Origin: Madurella fahalii
Lineage: Eukaryota > Ascomycota > Sordariomycetes > Sordariales
Assembly (NCBI GenBank): GCA_029876055.1
Contig: CM056874.1
Coordinates: forward strand, 4,774,001-4,838,000
Length of the DNA: 64,000 nt
Direction: 5' to 3'
Notes under the pieces: model-generated
Database searches by the model: none
What the model was told of the DNA's origin: nothing
Seen by the model: only the letters and a program-made list of their open reading frames with translations
Part shown: positions 34,261-46,258 of the stretch, in pieces
How the letters are laid out: the number at the start of each line of letters is the position of its first letter
How positions within the stretch are numbered: position 1 is the stretch's first letter
Translations under genes and position numbers: made by a program

Positions 34261-35766
34261 TTAGTTCCCTGGAGCGCCCAAATATGCGGTATCCTGACGA
34301 TCCCTATCGTCCGAATTACTAGCCGACATCCCTCCCTTCCGCGAAGCCATAATGCCGCCGGCCGGGGGCGGGGTGCTCGTGCTGCTCAACGCGCTGCCGC
34401 GGCCGTCAAAGGCATCCGCGCCGTGAGCGCCGCCAAAGGCCTCCTCCTCGTCGCCGGACCGGTGATAGTGCCCGCGCAAATGGTCCGTCGCGTAACTGAA
34501 GCTGCCCACGCCGGCCCAGAAGGCCTTGTCGCGGCTGCGCGGGCCCCAGGCCCAGCCGGCGCCGTGCGAAATGGGCAGGTGGTAGTAGCGGAAAGCGAAG
34601 AAGGCCGTGATGGTGCCAATCAGGTAGCCAAAGAGGATATCGAAGCCGTGGTGGCGGAAGTCCCACCACCGCGAGCCGGAGATGTAGACGGAGCCGAAGA
34701 AAGGGGCGAGGGCGAGGACGAGGAGGTAGATGGGCGGCGCGGCCGCTTGACGGCGGACAGCGGCGACGGCCAGGTTCTGGCGCGAGACGCCCTTGTTGCT
34801 AAGGCCCGTGTCTACGGTCGAAGGTGTCGGCACCGGTTGGTTGCGGGTGGGCAACTCGTACGAGTCCGGTCCGGAGATTTTGACGCTGGGGAGGCGAGTG
34901 CGCGAAGGGAAAGCTGTGTAAGCAGATGCGTCGGCGGACCCGGCGGGCGCGAGGAATGGGATCGTGATGGCGAATTTGCTCGCGATGAAGAGGGAGAGGT
35001 AGATCAGACCTATTTCGCTGTTAGCTCGAAGCCGCCTTATTTCCAGCCCAAATAGAGAAATTCAAAAATAGCCGTTGCATACCTGCAGCCGAAGAGCTCG
35101 AATGTCCACTCGGGTAGCTTCTAAAACCGTCGTCCAGAACGTGCCTGTCCGGGTTTTGGCAGATTCGGGGGCTCACGAGCTGTCCATTGTTGGTCGTTGT
35201 GACCAAACCGCCAATGATATAGTCCTCAAAGTTCTGAAGATCGGGCTGGCATCGAGAGAGGAGATCGGGGCGCGGCTTTCCAAACAAGTTCTTCATGCCA
35301 TTCGTGATGAACCAGGCAGCGACTATCGACAAGGCCAGGCCCAACAAACCAGTGTGGATCTCCCACAGCTTTCGCATCCAGATCATGGACTTTGGTGTCC
35401 CGCGGGGAACCGTCGCGCCGGGCACAAAGACGAGACAGATGACGACAATGATGGCGGCGGGTGCGATGACGCCGACGATAACCAGTAACCAGACTGGTAC
35501 TGTCTCATTGAGGGTGTACGGAAAGCTACCGAGGAGCGGTTAGAATCGTGTTGGTTCTAGAGGCGGGCGCAAATGCACGCGAAGATGTCAACGTACGAGA
35601 TGTTGCGGTCGTCGAGGGAAAACGGGCGTTTGTTCGGCTCGATCTCGCCCAGAATGTAGCCGACGGCGGCAAAGGCGACGAGGATGACCCAGTCGGAGAC
35701 GTAGGATAGTGTCAGGACCCATGCGGGCTTCCCCTTCCTCCGCACACTACCTCCAGCGAGATCCAT
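34261..35766 (-). CDS. PAP2-type lipid phosphate phosphatase (DPP1/LPP1-like)
   Basis: Integral membrane phosphatase acting on phosphatidate, diacylglycerol pyrophosphate or related lipids. Three exons, 35766-35597, 35525-35083 and 35009-34261, give 453 aa. All three catalytic motifs are present: K135...R142-P143 (KNLFGKPRP), PSGH at 195-198, and SRWWDFRHHGFD in the last exon. Several hydrophobic segments fit a six-helix PAP2 topology: WVILVAFAAVGYILG, WLLVIVGVIAPAAIIVVICL, a helix before motif 1, LIYLSLFIASKFAITIPFL, YLLVLALAPFFG and ILFGYLIGTITAFFAF. A polar insert of about 80 residues lies between motifs 2 and 3, and the tail is Ser/Gly-rich. The start ATG at 35766 (MDLAGGSVRRKGK) is the first one followed by family-like sequence. 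Confidence 0.92.
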
Positions 35767-37444
35767 AACGTTGTTGTCCGTTCTATCGGGGGTTAGGAAT
35801 GTCGGCGCAGGAGAGAGAGAGCGGGCGTAGATGAGGGGGCGGATTGATGGGTCGTCGGGCATCGGAAAGCCCCTAGGGACCAGAAAATGGAAGAGTTGAA
35901 ACAGTGCGTAATCGGGCAGCGGCGAGATGACGGCGCAACCGCTAACGTTATTATTCGGGCCCCCGGCTGCTGCACGGTCGAGATGCGACTCCGGCTGCAA
36001 GCAAAATCTACTGAGTAGGATTGCCGCCGGCGTCTAAGCTCTCCAGAAAACCCAGTCAAATCAAAATAAAAGTGGGAGCATCGGACGCGTCATCTGCCCA
36101 CTTGTTCACCAGATCTCTCCGCAGGCACTGCAAGCCGTATGCTTTTCCCTGCCCCCAAGATGAGACACTAACGCCGAGTGGTAACCGCTGTGCGCAAACC
36201 AGAAACCTCCCAGCCCCAGGCCAGAAGAGGAAGTCGTGCACCTGCCCCCTTTTGCCGCCGTATTGCAAAAAGCTCAGCCACACAAAGTTCGAGACTCCCA
36301 GCATCCGAGTGGTTGGCCAAGGGCGATCGACAACGTACCACAGTAGGCCGCGCAAATGCGAGTCTCAGGGAGACACGGGAAACGCCGAATGAAACACTTG
36401 GGTAAAGCACCGTCACTTGTGAGGTCTCGTCGACGGAAAAGGCTTGAGGTTATAAATCTGCGACAGTTGCTCGGGGCTGCAGTATAAAGAAGCTGTGTAG
36501 CTTTATAGGCTGGCCTAGACCACGGTCATTTTCCGAGAGTCTGAAAGGCGCAGGCGGGAGCTGAATTCAAGCCCCATCCCAGCAACGCGAAAAGGGATGT
36601 GTGGGCCAAGGGGCTCGGCAGTTTTACGTCGTGGTCCTGATCTTTTGCAGTAATCTCGCCGCCTATCAGCCGCCCATCAGCCGCCAAACGGGTGGTAAGT
36701 TACCAAAGATGGCAAGTTTGTTACGAATCAGCTTCGCGTTTGAGAGAGAAGAGTTGTGACGTGTTGTGGTACTGTACACTCGGACGCACTGGCCACCGGG
36801 CTTCAATGACGTAAATTACCGACGGGAATCTTACATTTTTTGAAGGTATTGACATCATCAAGAACTCGAGTGATCTTCCTTTTGCGTCGACAGTTGCGGA
36901 CCAGTGGATCGGCAAATCACCATACCTCGGTTATGTGCAGAGCGAACCGAAGCTCAAGCACCTTCGGACCACAGGGTTAACATGTCCTCCTGGTGCTGAC
37001 GCTGCTCATTCGCCTCTTGGCCCATGAAGCTCTCGAAGCACCACGACAGCCGCCGATGAACAAACCGGGTGACAGGACACTGAGGATGCACACAGGTGGC
37101 TGTGTCCATCCATACACACCACCACCATCGGACTGCGAAACTCGGTCGATTGCGCGCACAATACCGCGTCCCAACCTGCTCGAAGCACCTGACAATACTC
37201 CTGCACATAATCAAGCTCCAGATCCTACATGTATAATAGCCATCCGGAGTCCCGGAGCCCCTAACTCTCTCTCTCTTGATGTTAACGGCGACTTCATTTC
37301 GTGTACCCCTGCCTGCGAATGAATTTAGCATGGTAGGCAGCTCTCAGATGGTCCTAGGAGGCCTAGAAATTCAGAATTTGGACGGTCTACATAGTGTATA
37401 GGATGGATTACGCCCCTGTTCATCCGGTGAAACGGCGGCCGAGT
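35767..37444. other. Intergenic, no gene recognised
   Basis: This holds the upstream region of the PAP2 gene and the 3' region of the uL2m gene. Short open frames on both strands have no family features. Nothing else was identified. Confidence 0.5.
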
Positions 37445-38640
37445 CTATTTCTTGGCAGTGATCTTGTCCCTCCGCTTGCCCATGTTCCGGACACGAGGGG
37501 TGACGACCCATTTGTTGACATTGCTCTTCTTGCGCGTCTTGAAGCCGCCCTTTGCCGGCTGGCCCCACGGGCTGACGGGATGTTTGTTACCCTTCGACTT
37601 GCCACGGCCACCGCCGTGTGGATGGTCATCTGGTCAAATGTCAGCGGCCGAGTTGACCATGAGGGGGGATCCTGCCACGTACTCGCATTCATAGCCACGC
37701 CTCTCACCGTGGGCCTGATATTCAGCCACCGGCTTCTTCCGGCTTTGCCCAACTGCCTGTGCTGGTGCATGATGTTGCTGGCGACGCCAATGGTCGCGCA
37801 GGCATCCTTGCTGACCCTGCGCACTTCGCCGCTCTGCAATCTGACAGTAACAAATTTGCCCGTCATCACCTTGGTGCCGTCTTCGCGCGTTTCTTCCTCC
37901 TTGGATACAACAGTCGCATAGGTTCCAGCGCTGCGGCAGAAGACGGCGGGGCCATCCGGCCGGGATCCCACGTTGAATACGACCGTCCCCACGGGAATCA
38001 TGTGCATGGGCAAGCAGTTCCCTCTCCAGGCAGTTTTCGCCGCCAGAATACCGGGATCGATGACGCCTCCCATGCTGTCAAGCAGCTCTTGGGGGATGCC
38101 AGCCCGGTAGCTCTGCACCACGTCTCCGGCTCTCATGCCCTCGGGCGCCACGATGTAGCTCTTCTTGCCCGTCGCTTGCTCGGACAACAAGGCGATATGG
38201 GCGCTCCGGCCAGGATCATACTCGATACGCTCGACAAGATGGGGCCCTGGCGTCCACCGGTGAAAGTCGACAGTGCGTATTCTCCGCTTGTGGCCACCGC
38301 CGCGATGCCTGACCGTGATGCGACCTCTGTTGTTCCTGCCACCCTTCCCCTGTCCTTTCTTGGGGATCGTCAGCGCCAGGTATGGCCTGCCCTTCCACAG
38401 GTGGTCGTTGATGGGCCGTTTCAGATGCCGAGTGCCGGGGGTCCGCGGTTTGTAGGTTCGCATCATAACTTGCTCGATGGCGGTCGACGGTGCACCAAAC
38501 GCGCTGGTGCCACTAGCGGATGCATTCTTGACATCGCTTTGTGCCGGCGTCGCATACGTCCTGATGATGCGGAGGCGAAGGGCGCTCTGGCAAAGGGAGG
38601 CCGCCCCCGAAGCCAGGGGCCGGAGCCGCGGTTGCAGCAT
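37445..38640 (-). CDS. RML2: Mitochondrial large ribosomal subunit protein uL2m
   Basis: Mitochondrial homologue of bacterial L2, at the peptidyl-transferase centre of the mitoribosome. Two exons, 38640-37683 and 37629-37445, give 380 aa. The N-terminal 35 residues are rich in Arg, Leu, Ala and Ser without acidic residues, a good mitochondrial presequence. Core motifs: KGGRNNRGRITVRHRGGGHK with RRIR, VERIEYDPGRSAHIAL, CLPMHMIPVGTVVFNVG, AGTYATVV, LQSGEVRRV and RPTVRGVAMNA. Removing the 53-bp intron joins AMNA to NDHPHGGGRGKSKGNKHPVS, the universally conserved L2 loop, ending in GKRRDKITAKK. Reading through the intron instead gives a wrong tail, which supports the splice. Its start faces the cyclin gene. 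Confidence 0.95.
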
Positions 38641-39962
38641 GGTTGAGGTCTCGTCAAAAGCACAAGCTCAAGCGAAACCGGAGGGAAACCAGCACCGACG
38701 AGATGTCAACAATGTCGGGTCATTGAAGCAGAACTCGGTGTCCAGGTGGATTTGCAAGGGCAGGGAGCAGCCAATTGGCTGCGTCGGTCGGGCAGGACTC
38801 GCTGGGGTGGTCGTCAAGCAGCTCGTCTTGCCGACTCGATGCGTTGCCGGTTATGATTTTGCGCCTTTGGACGGGAAATTTGCTTCGGGACGGTCAGCCT
38901 GCTTGCTCCGTGCACGCTGGGCTGGTAGTGTGGCTAGTGAATTCAGGCTTGACCTGCTGTCGCGCGTAAAGCCACAGCCCCACCCGGCGCGAAAAACGCG
39001 GGTGCGGCTCGAGCCCAGGGTAGCCGGGTACGGAGCTGGCTATTGGCCAATCAGAGACCCGTTGCCCCGCGGTTGCTTCTGTTGATTGTGGGTTCCGTGG
39101 AAGACAGGCACGCCTTCTCCCTCGCGTCCCCCTGCCCGTCCGAGGTACCTCTGACCTGCCTTCAAAACACAGCTCACTCTCCAGCATCTCTGTCATCTTT
39201 CGTCCTCACTTCTTCTCCCCCAAAAGATTGACAGATATTGGCATTTTTCCGGCACTCTTCTACAGACCTCTGGTCTTTCGGAAACCTCCCACGCGAACCT
39301 TCGATTAGCGTGCTGCGGCCGGACAAAAGACCCACTGCGCGCAGTTGGACAACTTTGTTGCAGGGCGCGAGCACGGACAGGTACCTGGTACTTATACCCA
39401 GCACGTCTGATTTGAGACCTTTGGTTCCGTCCCACACGTCTTCTTTACAGCGTACTTCACCCGCGAACCCTCGAGCCCCATCAGCCTCCACCAACACTTA
39501 ATAAAAACAAGAGAGCTCCTGTGCACACGCAGCATCCTCTCTCCATATCACGACAACCCTCCGCCCCGTCACCCACCTCCCTCATCGGCCCCTCGGCGTT
39601 CCCATCAGATTGTCGTCACCGTCATTCGACCCTGCGTTATACCGATAAAAGACGCGTCGTAGCTCGCGACATAGGCTCGCAGCAATTGACATTGGCCAAC
39701 GCCGCGTCTCACTCTTCAGTTTTCGAGAGCACCAGCCAGAAAACACGTCATAGTCGTCGTCTCTTAATCACCACATCATTGGTTAGTGCAACTCGTCCAT
39801 GTCCAGAGCGCCTGCCTCTCCGCCTTCCTCCTTGCCATCGCGTCGGAGCGAGACCGAAGACAGCCTGCATTGGCCCGACTGACCACCGCGTCTCGAGGCT
39901 AACAGAGCCATAGCTTTGCCAAACATCCATTTGCGCTCTTGTTATCTACCAGAGACGTCAAA
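38641..39962. promoter_or_regulatory. Divergent promoter region between uL2m and cyclin B; long cyclin leader
   Basis: 1.3 kb separates the two starts. The part from about 39100 to 39962 is C/T-rich on the plus strand, as expected for a long fungal 5' leader. No protein-coding frame with family features was found, and no specific binding motif was assigned. Confidence 0.45.
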
Positions 39963-41625
39963 ATGGTTGTAAGTAACTCCCACCAACGAGTCTTCCAGCT
40001 GTCCCCCGGACGCGACCCGGGTCCCAAAAGCCACACTCAGAATGAACGCTAACGCGACGCGTAGAGGACAAGAAACCCGCGTTCGGTAACGAACGAAAAC
40101 GACGAGAACAGCAACGCAACAGCACGCGTCACCCGTGCCAAGGCCGCGGCGAACTTGAACGTTGACGAGCTCGCTATGCCCTCCAAGGGCCTGCAGTCAA
40201 AGAAGCCAGTTGTCAATGCCAACGCCACGAGGAGGCGCGCTGCCCTCGACGATGTCAGCAACGTGGCAAAGGTTGGGGCAGCAGACACCAAGAAGCCGGC
40301 CACCAAGGTCGGCCTCGTTTCCAAGGCCGCTCAGCCTGCGGGCATTCAGAAACGGACCACGACCCGGTCAGCCCTCACATCCAAGGAAGTCAACAAGAAA
40401 GTGGAGCCGAAGCGTTCGGGTCCTGGTTCCATTGGGCAGAAGCGTAAAGCTCTGGCACCAGTAATCAGCGCCTCACTTAAAGAAGATAGCCCTGAGGACG
40501 GCGAGCCAACCCGCAAGAAGGTACACACACTCGATGCCGAGAACAAGCCCAAGGCAGCTGAGCCTGACCAGAAGGAGGCTGCACCGGAACCAGAAGTCGA
40601 GGAGCCTGCCAAGCGCCCTATCCCCGAGAGCGTCGAGGAACTCGACAGGGAAGATCTTGACGACCCCCTCATGGTCGCCGAATATGCCAACGAAATCTTC
40701 GAGTATCTCCGGGACCTCGAATGCAACTCAGTGCCCAATCCCCAGTACATGTCGCACCAAGACGACCTCGAGTGGAAGACACGGGGCATCTTGATTGACT
40801 GGCTCGTCGAGGTCCACACCCGCTTCCATCTCCTCCCCGAGACGCTCTTCCTTGCCGTCAATATCGTCGACCGCTTTCTCTCGGAGAAGGTTGTGCAGCT
40901 CGATCGCCTGCAGCTCGTAGGCATCACGGCCATGTTCATCGCCTCCAAGTACGAAGAGGTTCTGTCGCCTCATATCGCCAACTTCCGTCACATTGCCGAT
41001 GACGGGTTCAGCGAGGCCGAGATTCTGAGCGCCGAGCGTTTCATCCTCGCCACGCTGAACTACGATCTCAGCTACCCGAACCCCATGAACTTCCTCCGCC
41101 GCATCTCCAAGGCCGACAACTACGACATCCAATCGCGTACCGTCGGAAAGTACTTGATGGAGATCAGCCTGCTGGACCACAGGCTCATGGCCTACCGCCC
41201 TAGCCACATCGCCGCCGCGGCTATGTACCTCTCGCGGATGATTCTAGACCGTGGCGAATGGGTAAGTCGACTTTGGGACACGGGACAACCCACCCCAGTA
41301 GAGGGACTGACTTTGTGTATAGGATGAGACCCTCGAGTACTATGCCGGGTACTCGGAAGAAGAGATCAAGCCCGTCTTTCTGTTGATGGTTGACTACTTG
41401 GCTCGTCCCGTCATCCACGAGGCTTTCTTCAAGAAATATGCCAGCAAAAAGTTCCTAAAGGGTACGAAACGCTCCCCGGCCACTCGGCCACTCCGCGGCT
41501 CCGTTGTTCCAGATGCTAACGACGTTCTCGCAGCTTCCATCTTGGCACGCCAATGGGCAAAGAAGAATGCTCAGCGGCACAACATCACTGACGTTGACCT
41601 TTCCCTCGATGACATCTCAACATAG
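39963..41625 (+). CDS. nimE: G2/mitotic B-type cyclin
   Basis: Regulatory subunit of Cdk1 driving mitotic entry. Four exons, 39963-39968, 40065-41261, 41323-41461 and 41534-41625, give 477 aa. The first coding exon is only ATG GTT before a GTAAGT donor. Joining it to RTRNPRSVTNEN gives the expected basic start. A destruction box R60-A-A-L63-D-D-V-S-N68 is present, so it should be degraded by the APC/C. Cyclin box 1 includes LEWKTRGILIDWLVEVHTRF, VDRFLSEK and ITAMFIASKYEEV; box 2 includes NFLRRISKADNY, YRPSHIAAAAMYLS and EYYAGYSEEEIKPV. The pre-box region is Lys/Glu/Pro-rich. The fit to the NimE/Cdc13 group is good; the exact symbol is by analogy. Confidence 0.93.
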
Positions 41626-43416
41626 AGAACCTCGCGCATTGTCACAATGCAAGACACAGAGCACCACACCTCTGGTCTTGCAGAGTCTCAGGATACCACA
41701 GTGTGGTTGGATTCGCCGGATTGATGACCCCTGATGATTACAAATAAACGACGCATCTCGTCTCCACGTCTTGGAGACGGGCCCAGTTCTTTCTCGGCAT
41801 CTTCATCTTCGGCCATAAAATATCCATTGAGGGTTAGGCAGCGTCCAAGGCGTCAATACCAGGTGTCTTTTTGTAGGGGATTTGTCGGGTTTTGTTTTCG
41901 TCTTTTAAAACTTTCTCTCATTTTGCTCATTATTTGAGCTTGTTGCGGCGTCCGGTGTCTGTAGGCAAGAGATGGGTTGGGGCTTGGGTGGCTGTTGCTT
42001 GTTTGATTTGCACGCCGGATATTTTACTTTCGCATGGGCTTTCCCAAGGCTCTTATGCCGCTTTCCGGTAGCCAGGTTATCCTTTCTCAAGGGAACCGGT
42101 GCTTTTATTGTTGCATAATATGGGATGGCGGCGGCGGCGGCGGTGGTGGTGGTGGTGGGAGGCATGGGACGGCTGGGCGGAGAGCAAACCTTTTTGGGAG
42201 CAGCCTATTGTGTACCTGTCCCATCTTCGGGGAGGACACGGGCGCCGCGAGAAAGATTTGTACATACTACCATTGTCGGTCTTCCGGGGGTCTCTAGCGG
42301 TATATCTAGGCATCGGAATGGGAAAGCATTGCATTGTTCTTGTCGGGGGCTTTATGTCCCTTAGCGGAATACCACTCCCGTCAGCGCTAAACAGCGGTCA
42401 CTACTGTGCCAAGCAAGAGATTGATCTTCGGCCATGGTAGGCTGATGATGTACTTGCTGTATTACACTTTGTTTAATGGCTACTCGGGGAGTGTTATATG
42501 ACCCTCACCGCGGTGTCGACGAAGCACTTCACGATGGCCAGGCTAGCCAAGACGAACAATGTAGAACATGATCGTGGCTTGGAGCGTACAAGACGAGCCA
42601 GCACGTAAACAGCAGTACAAAGGCAGTAGTTTGGGGTTATTAGTGCTTTATTAAATAGAGATGGGTATGGGGGGAATATTATGGCGTAGTGTTACAGTGC
42701 GTGCTATGTATGACCTGGCCAGTTAAACAACCATCCTACCCCTTCTTTACCCCCTTCTCCTGCTAACTGATACCGACCATGAGGTTCGCCTAACGCCTTT
42801 CCTTTGTTCCCGTTTCCATCATCGAGTGACTCAAGTCATTGACCGGGTTAACCGCCGAGTCTGGCGGCCGATACCACCGGTTATGGTGGTGTGGTGAGGT
42901 AGGGGACCAGGCACAGAGGTGTTAACCACGTTGTGGGCCGTGTTGTCTCGGGGTAGGTGTGTGATGCGTGATGGCGGTCAGGGTGCCTTCGTGTGGTGCC
43001 GCTCGTTCCGGGTTGGAGTTGTTGGGTTGGGTGAGGGACTTGTGATGATACATGATAGACGCCGTCCATGCCGGGGTTGTTCACCGCGAGACGGTCAGTT
43101 GGTTGTGGGCCTTATGTGCCTCTAGTGTCACGCACAGGTACAGACAGCTTTTGTTTGGGCCAGGTGACTAGCTGACCGACTGACTGACTCTGGCGCAAAC
43201 AACACTCTCACACCGCTTGAGATCTCTCTAGTTCCTTTGCCATGTTTGCCACGATATGACTTCCCGAGGGTATGGGGAATGTTGCTCGTGCAGAACACAG
43301 GCGGCGCAAACAAATCGTCGACCAGTCTAGAGGCTAGACAGTTGGAGTTGTGTTTAGTATGAGTAAACCCCATGCGTGTCGGTTCGTTTCTTTCGTTCTC
43401 CGCCGCTCACTCCTGC
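41626..43416. other. Intergenic, no gene recognised
   Basis: Convergent 3' ends of the cyclin (+) and the unknown gene (-). A GGC/GGT microsatellite is listed separately. Nothing else with coding character was found. Confidence 0.5.
42126..42161. repeat. GGC/GGT trinucleotide microsatellite
   Basis: GGC units are followed by about six GGT units. It lies outside the gene models, probably in or near the 3' untranslated region of the cyclin gene. Confidence 0.7.
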
Positions 43417-44340
43417 TCAGTACCCTGAACCAACGGGGACGCACGGGGTAGGCCGGTATTTTTTCACGGGTTCGGCAAAAGCATGCCCAACCGCGTCCCG
43501 GCATGAACGCTTCAGCTGACGCATGGTCTGCCGGGCAGACCGGGCTTTGGTGACGATGAGGCGCTTGATGAGAGCCCGGTGCCTGTTCTGCTGCTGCTGC
43601 TGCTGCTGCTTCGCGACGTCGCTGGGGAAGTAGGTCGGAATGAGCGAGATGTCGGAGATTATCGAGATGTCGTCGGGGAGGTTGGTCCTGGAGTGGTGGG
43701 AGTGCCGCTTCGGACGCTTGGGGAGGTGCCAGAACGGCATGTTCATGGATTCCATGTCGTTCTCGTCATTGCCGTCACCCTCCAGCAAGTCGGCTTGGGA
43801 TGGGGTCTGGTCGCTGTATGATTCGCGGATCTGGTTTCTGGCTTGGTTTCGCTCAACCGGTGCGGATCCGGCGTCATTGATGCGAGCTTTTGAGGACTTG
43901 TCCTTCTCGTCGATCGGAACAGCGTACAGCTGCGGGTTAAGTCCGTTGGGGGTTATGCGCTCATCGTCGTGATTGCGTTCTCGGCTCTGGAATGCCGCCA
44001 TTCCGCGATTAGCTCGGAATTTTTGGGGCGATCGGCCGACTGAGACGCACTGCGTGTCGTCGAACTTGATATCATCGATATTGAGTTTGTCGGTGCTGTC
44101 AAAACCGATCTCAGATTCACCATCGACACCATCCATCAGCTTTGTCCGGAACGAGCATGGTTCCTCGCGCCGACGCGGGCGCCTGCTCAAGACTGGCGAA
44201 GACGGGCGATAGTTCAGCGTGACCAAGTCATCCACCGCCTCCGACTGGTACAGCTCTAGCGGCAAAAAGCGCTTCGGAAGCTTGGGAAGCTTGGGGTCGA
44301 GAGCGCCCAGCGACTTAGGGAAAGATACGAAGGAGAGCAT
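43417..44340 (-). CDS. Protein of unknown function, 307 aa
   Basis: Single-exon frame with a proper ATG at 44340 (MLSFVSFPKSLGALDPKLP). I do not recognise the family. It is hydrophilic and probably mostly disordered. The N-terminal 45 residues contain Leu/Pro/Lys repeats (KLPKLPKRFLPLELY). The middle is acidic with Ser/Asp/Asn. A conserved-looking segment DDISIISDISLIPTYFP comes before a poly-Gln run of seven. The last 55 residues are strongly basic (RHRALIKRLIVTKARSARQT) with three Cys. No signal peptide or membrane segment is seen. The frame length and ordered composition make a real gene likely. Function cannot be inferred. Confidence 0.65.
   Translation of the reverse strand: MLSFVSFPKSLGALDPKLPKLPKRFLPLELYQSEAVDDLVTLNYRPSSPVLSRRPRRREEPCSFRTKLMDGVDGESEIGFDSTDKLNIDDIKFDDTQCVSVGRSPQKFRANRGMAAFQSRERNHDDERITPNGLNPQLYAVPIDEKDKSSKARINDAGSAPVERNQARNQIRESYSDQTPSQADLLEGDGNDENDMESMNMPFWHLPKRPKRHSHHSRTNLPDDISIISDISLIPTYFPSDVAKQQQQQQQNRHRALIKRLIVTKARSARQTMRQLKRSCRDAVGHAFAEPVKKYRPTPCVPVGSGY
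43585..43610 (-). repeat. CAG repeat encoding poly-Gln
   Basis: Seven consecutive CAG codons on the minus strand (CTG on the plus strand), giving the Gln run of the unknown 307-aa protein. The pure repeat could vary in length between strains. Confidence 0.8.
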
Positions 44341-46258
44341 CGTCGCCGCTGAGAGGACCGTTGTGAGAGCTGTAATGTAATTGTTAGCTACTTCCTAATC
44401 TTTGCTTGACCTTTCCTGGCAAATGTGAAGTTGTTGGGGGAGGAGATGTTTGGAAATCGGAATTTGGAAGTCGGGGATTGGAAATCGCGAGAGATGGTAG
44501 AAGTAGTTGGTGTTGACTTCTGGCAGAGAATCGAAAAGTGAAGTGAGAATGGGTTTAGCGGCAGTGCCTTTCTCTGTTTCTTTAAAGCCCTCGGTTCCTA
44601 TCAGTGTCTGCTGCTGTTCACTTGAACAAGCAGGCGGCGTTGTCCTGTCAGACTTGGGACGGAAACGAACAGGCCCTGTGTAAGCCATCACGGGAAAGAA
44701 GCCAAACCAAGTGACACTGTTTCTTTCCAGCACACACAGAGCAGCTTGGAGAACAATTGTGAAAAGACAATTGCCCGCGAGATGGAAACTGGGGAGGGAA
44801 TAACACCACCAAGAAGCACACACATTCACCGAGTCTCTTTTCCCCATCGACTCGTTGATAGCCTTGAGGACTCCGGTTGTTCCCTTACCTCTCTGAAGGT
44901 GTTGCCTTGGCGGCCGTTTCCTTTTCTGCCGCTCAATCCTCCCTGTGCCAATCTTCTTGATCATTCTCAGGGCTTGACGGGCAGCGCGGCGTGTTGGCCG
45001 GCCTTTGGCGGTATGCCCCGGTGACCAGCCGGTGAGCAATCGTGTCCCGGCGACATAGTGCTTCGCGACGTCGTGTTTCGCCCCATCGCTCTCGGCCTCG
45101 TTCGTGTCGAACTCCATGTTGACTGAATCTAGGCGTTGGTAGGAGAGGAGCAAAAGCTGAGAGACGGCCGTCCCATGGCCCATTATTGTAGAAGTTGGGT
45201 GCAAACTGCATCCAGCCATGGATCGGGCTGCGTCGTCAGCTCATGAGATAAAAAGCCGGTCAACGATGAGCGTCAGAGGCGACACGCACAAGGGCCTGTG
45301 CTCCCGTGCTACCATGATGTGCATGCCTGGGGCCATTTTGATGCCCGACGCCGGATCGTCGGCATGTGCTTGTCGTTGTTGTCCAACACAGCCGAGCCCC
45401 TCTGGGTTGCCCGCATCCAGACGCTGCCATGTCGAATCAGCAAGCAGGGCTCACAGTGACGTGGCTTGGCGAAGGCCGCCACGACATGGCGACACCTGTT
45501 CGCTTTTCGCAAGGCTTAGCTTGTACAAGTAGGGAAAAGTGGATGGAGTTCTGAGATAGCCTTGACATTGGCTGATAATCCCCCGGCGCTGTGGACGGAC
45601 CCGCTCCGGCACTCCGAGCAATCGGGAGAGGTCTGGAGGGTCCGGAAGACCCCTGCAACGGGGCCCCTGCTGCTTTTGGGGGGGGGGGGGGGGGGGGTTT
45701 GGTGACTTCTTGCCGGACAAGTTCGAGACACTGGCGACTAACGGAGCCCAGAACACTTGGGAAATGCGTTTTGCACCTGCATGAACTTGAAGGGTAACAT
45801 CACTTAATCTGTACCTACATATGCTGCCCTTTACCTTGCATGCAGGTGCGTCTCTCTTGCGTCTACCAAAAGGGGATGAACCCCGCTCACTTTGATGATG
45901 GCGGACATGTCACTCTCCAGCCAAAGCGTCAGGTTGAGCCAGCACAACTGTCATTTTTTGAACCGACTAAGATACTTGAATAAACCCGAATATTGGGATG
46001 GGGTCGAAGGAATCATTACCGCGTGTTATCCGAAGTCTTGTTCCGAACCCCCCGTCAGCGCCCCATGCTGGCGCCTCTCTTAACGCCATTTGCCAAAAAA
46101 ACAAAAAAAAAAAAAAAAAACCCAAGATAATACCGTCCGTCCCATGGCCATAACCATCGTACTAGTCCATCCTGTGGGTAGAATTACGTTGTGAAAAAAA
46201 TGGGTTGATGGAGAAGAGAAAATTTGCATCTTTCCGTGACTCCCGACTCGTTCGGCTT
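44341..46258. other. Intergenic with one uncertain minus-strand frame
   Basis: The region is mainly the leader and promoter of the 307-aa gene. A 274-codon ATG frame (45219-44395, minus) lies here. It has a basic middle and no recognised motif, and its end reads like translated leader, so I do not call it a gene. A 20-G tract lies at 45678-45697 and an A-rich run near 46090-46120. Confidence 0.45.
45678..45697. repeat. Poly-G tract, 20 G
   Basis: Twenty uninterrupted G on the plus strand in noncoding DNA. Such a run could form a G-quadruplex and is prone to length error in sequencing. Confidence 0.85.

Noticed and set aside
37420..37680. Alternative C-terminus of uL2m from an unspliced frame
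   Set aside because: The conserved NDHPHGGGRGK loop appears only after removing the 53-bp intron.
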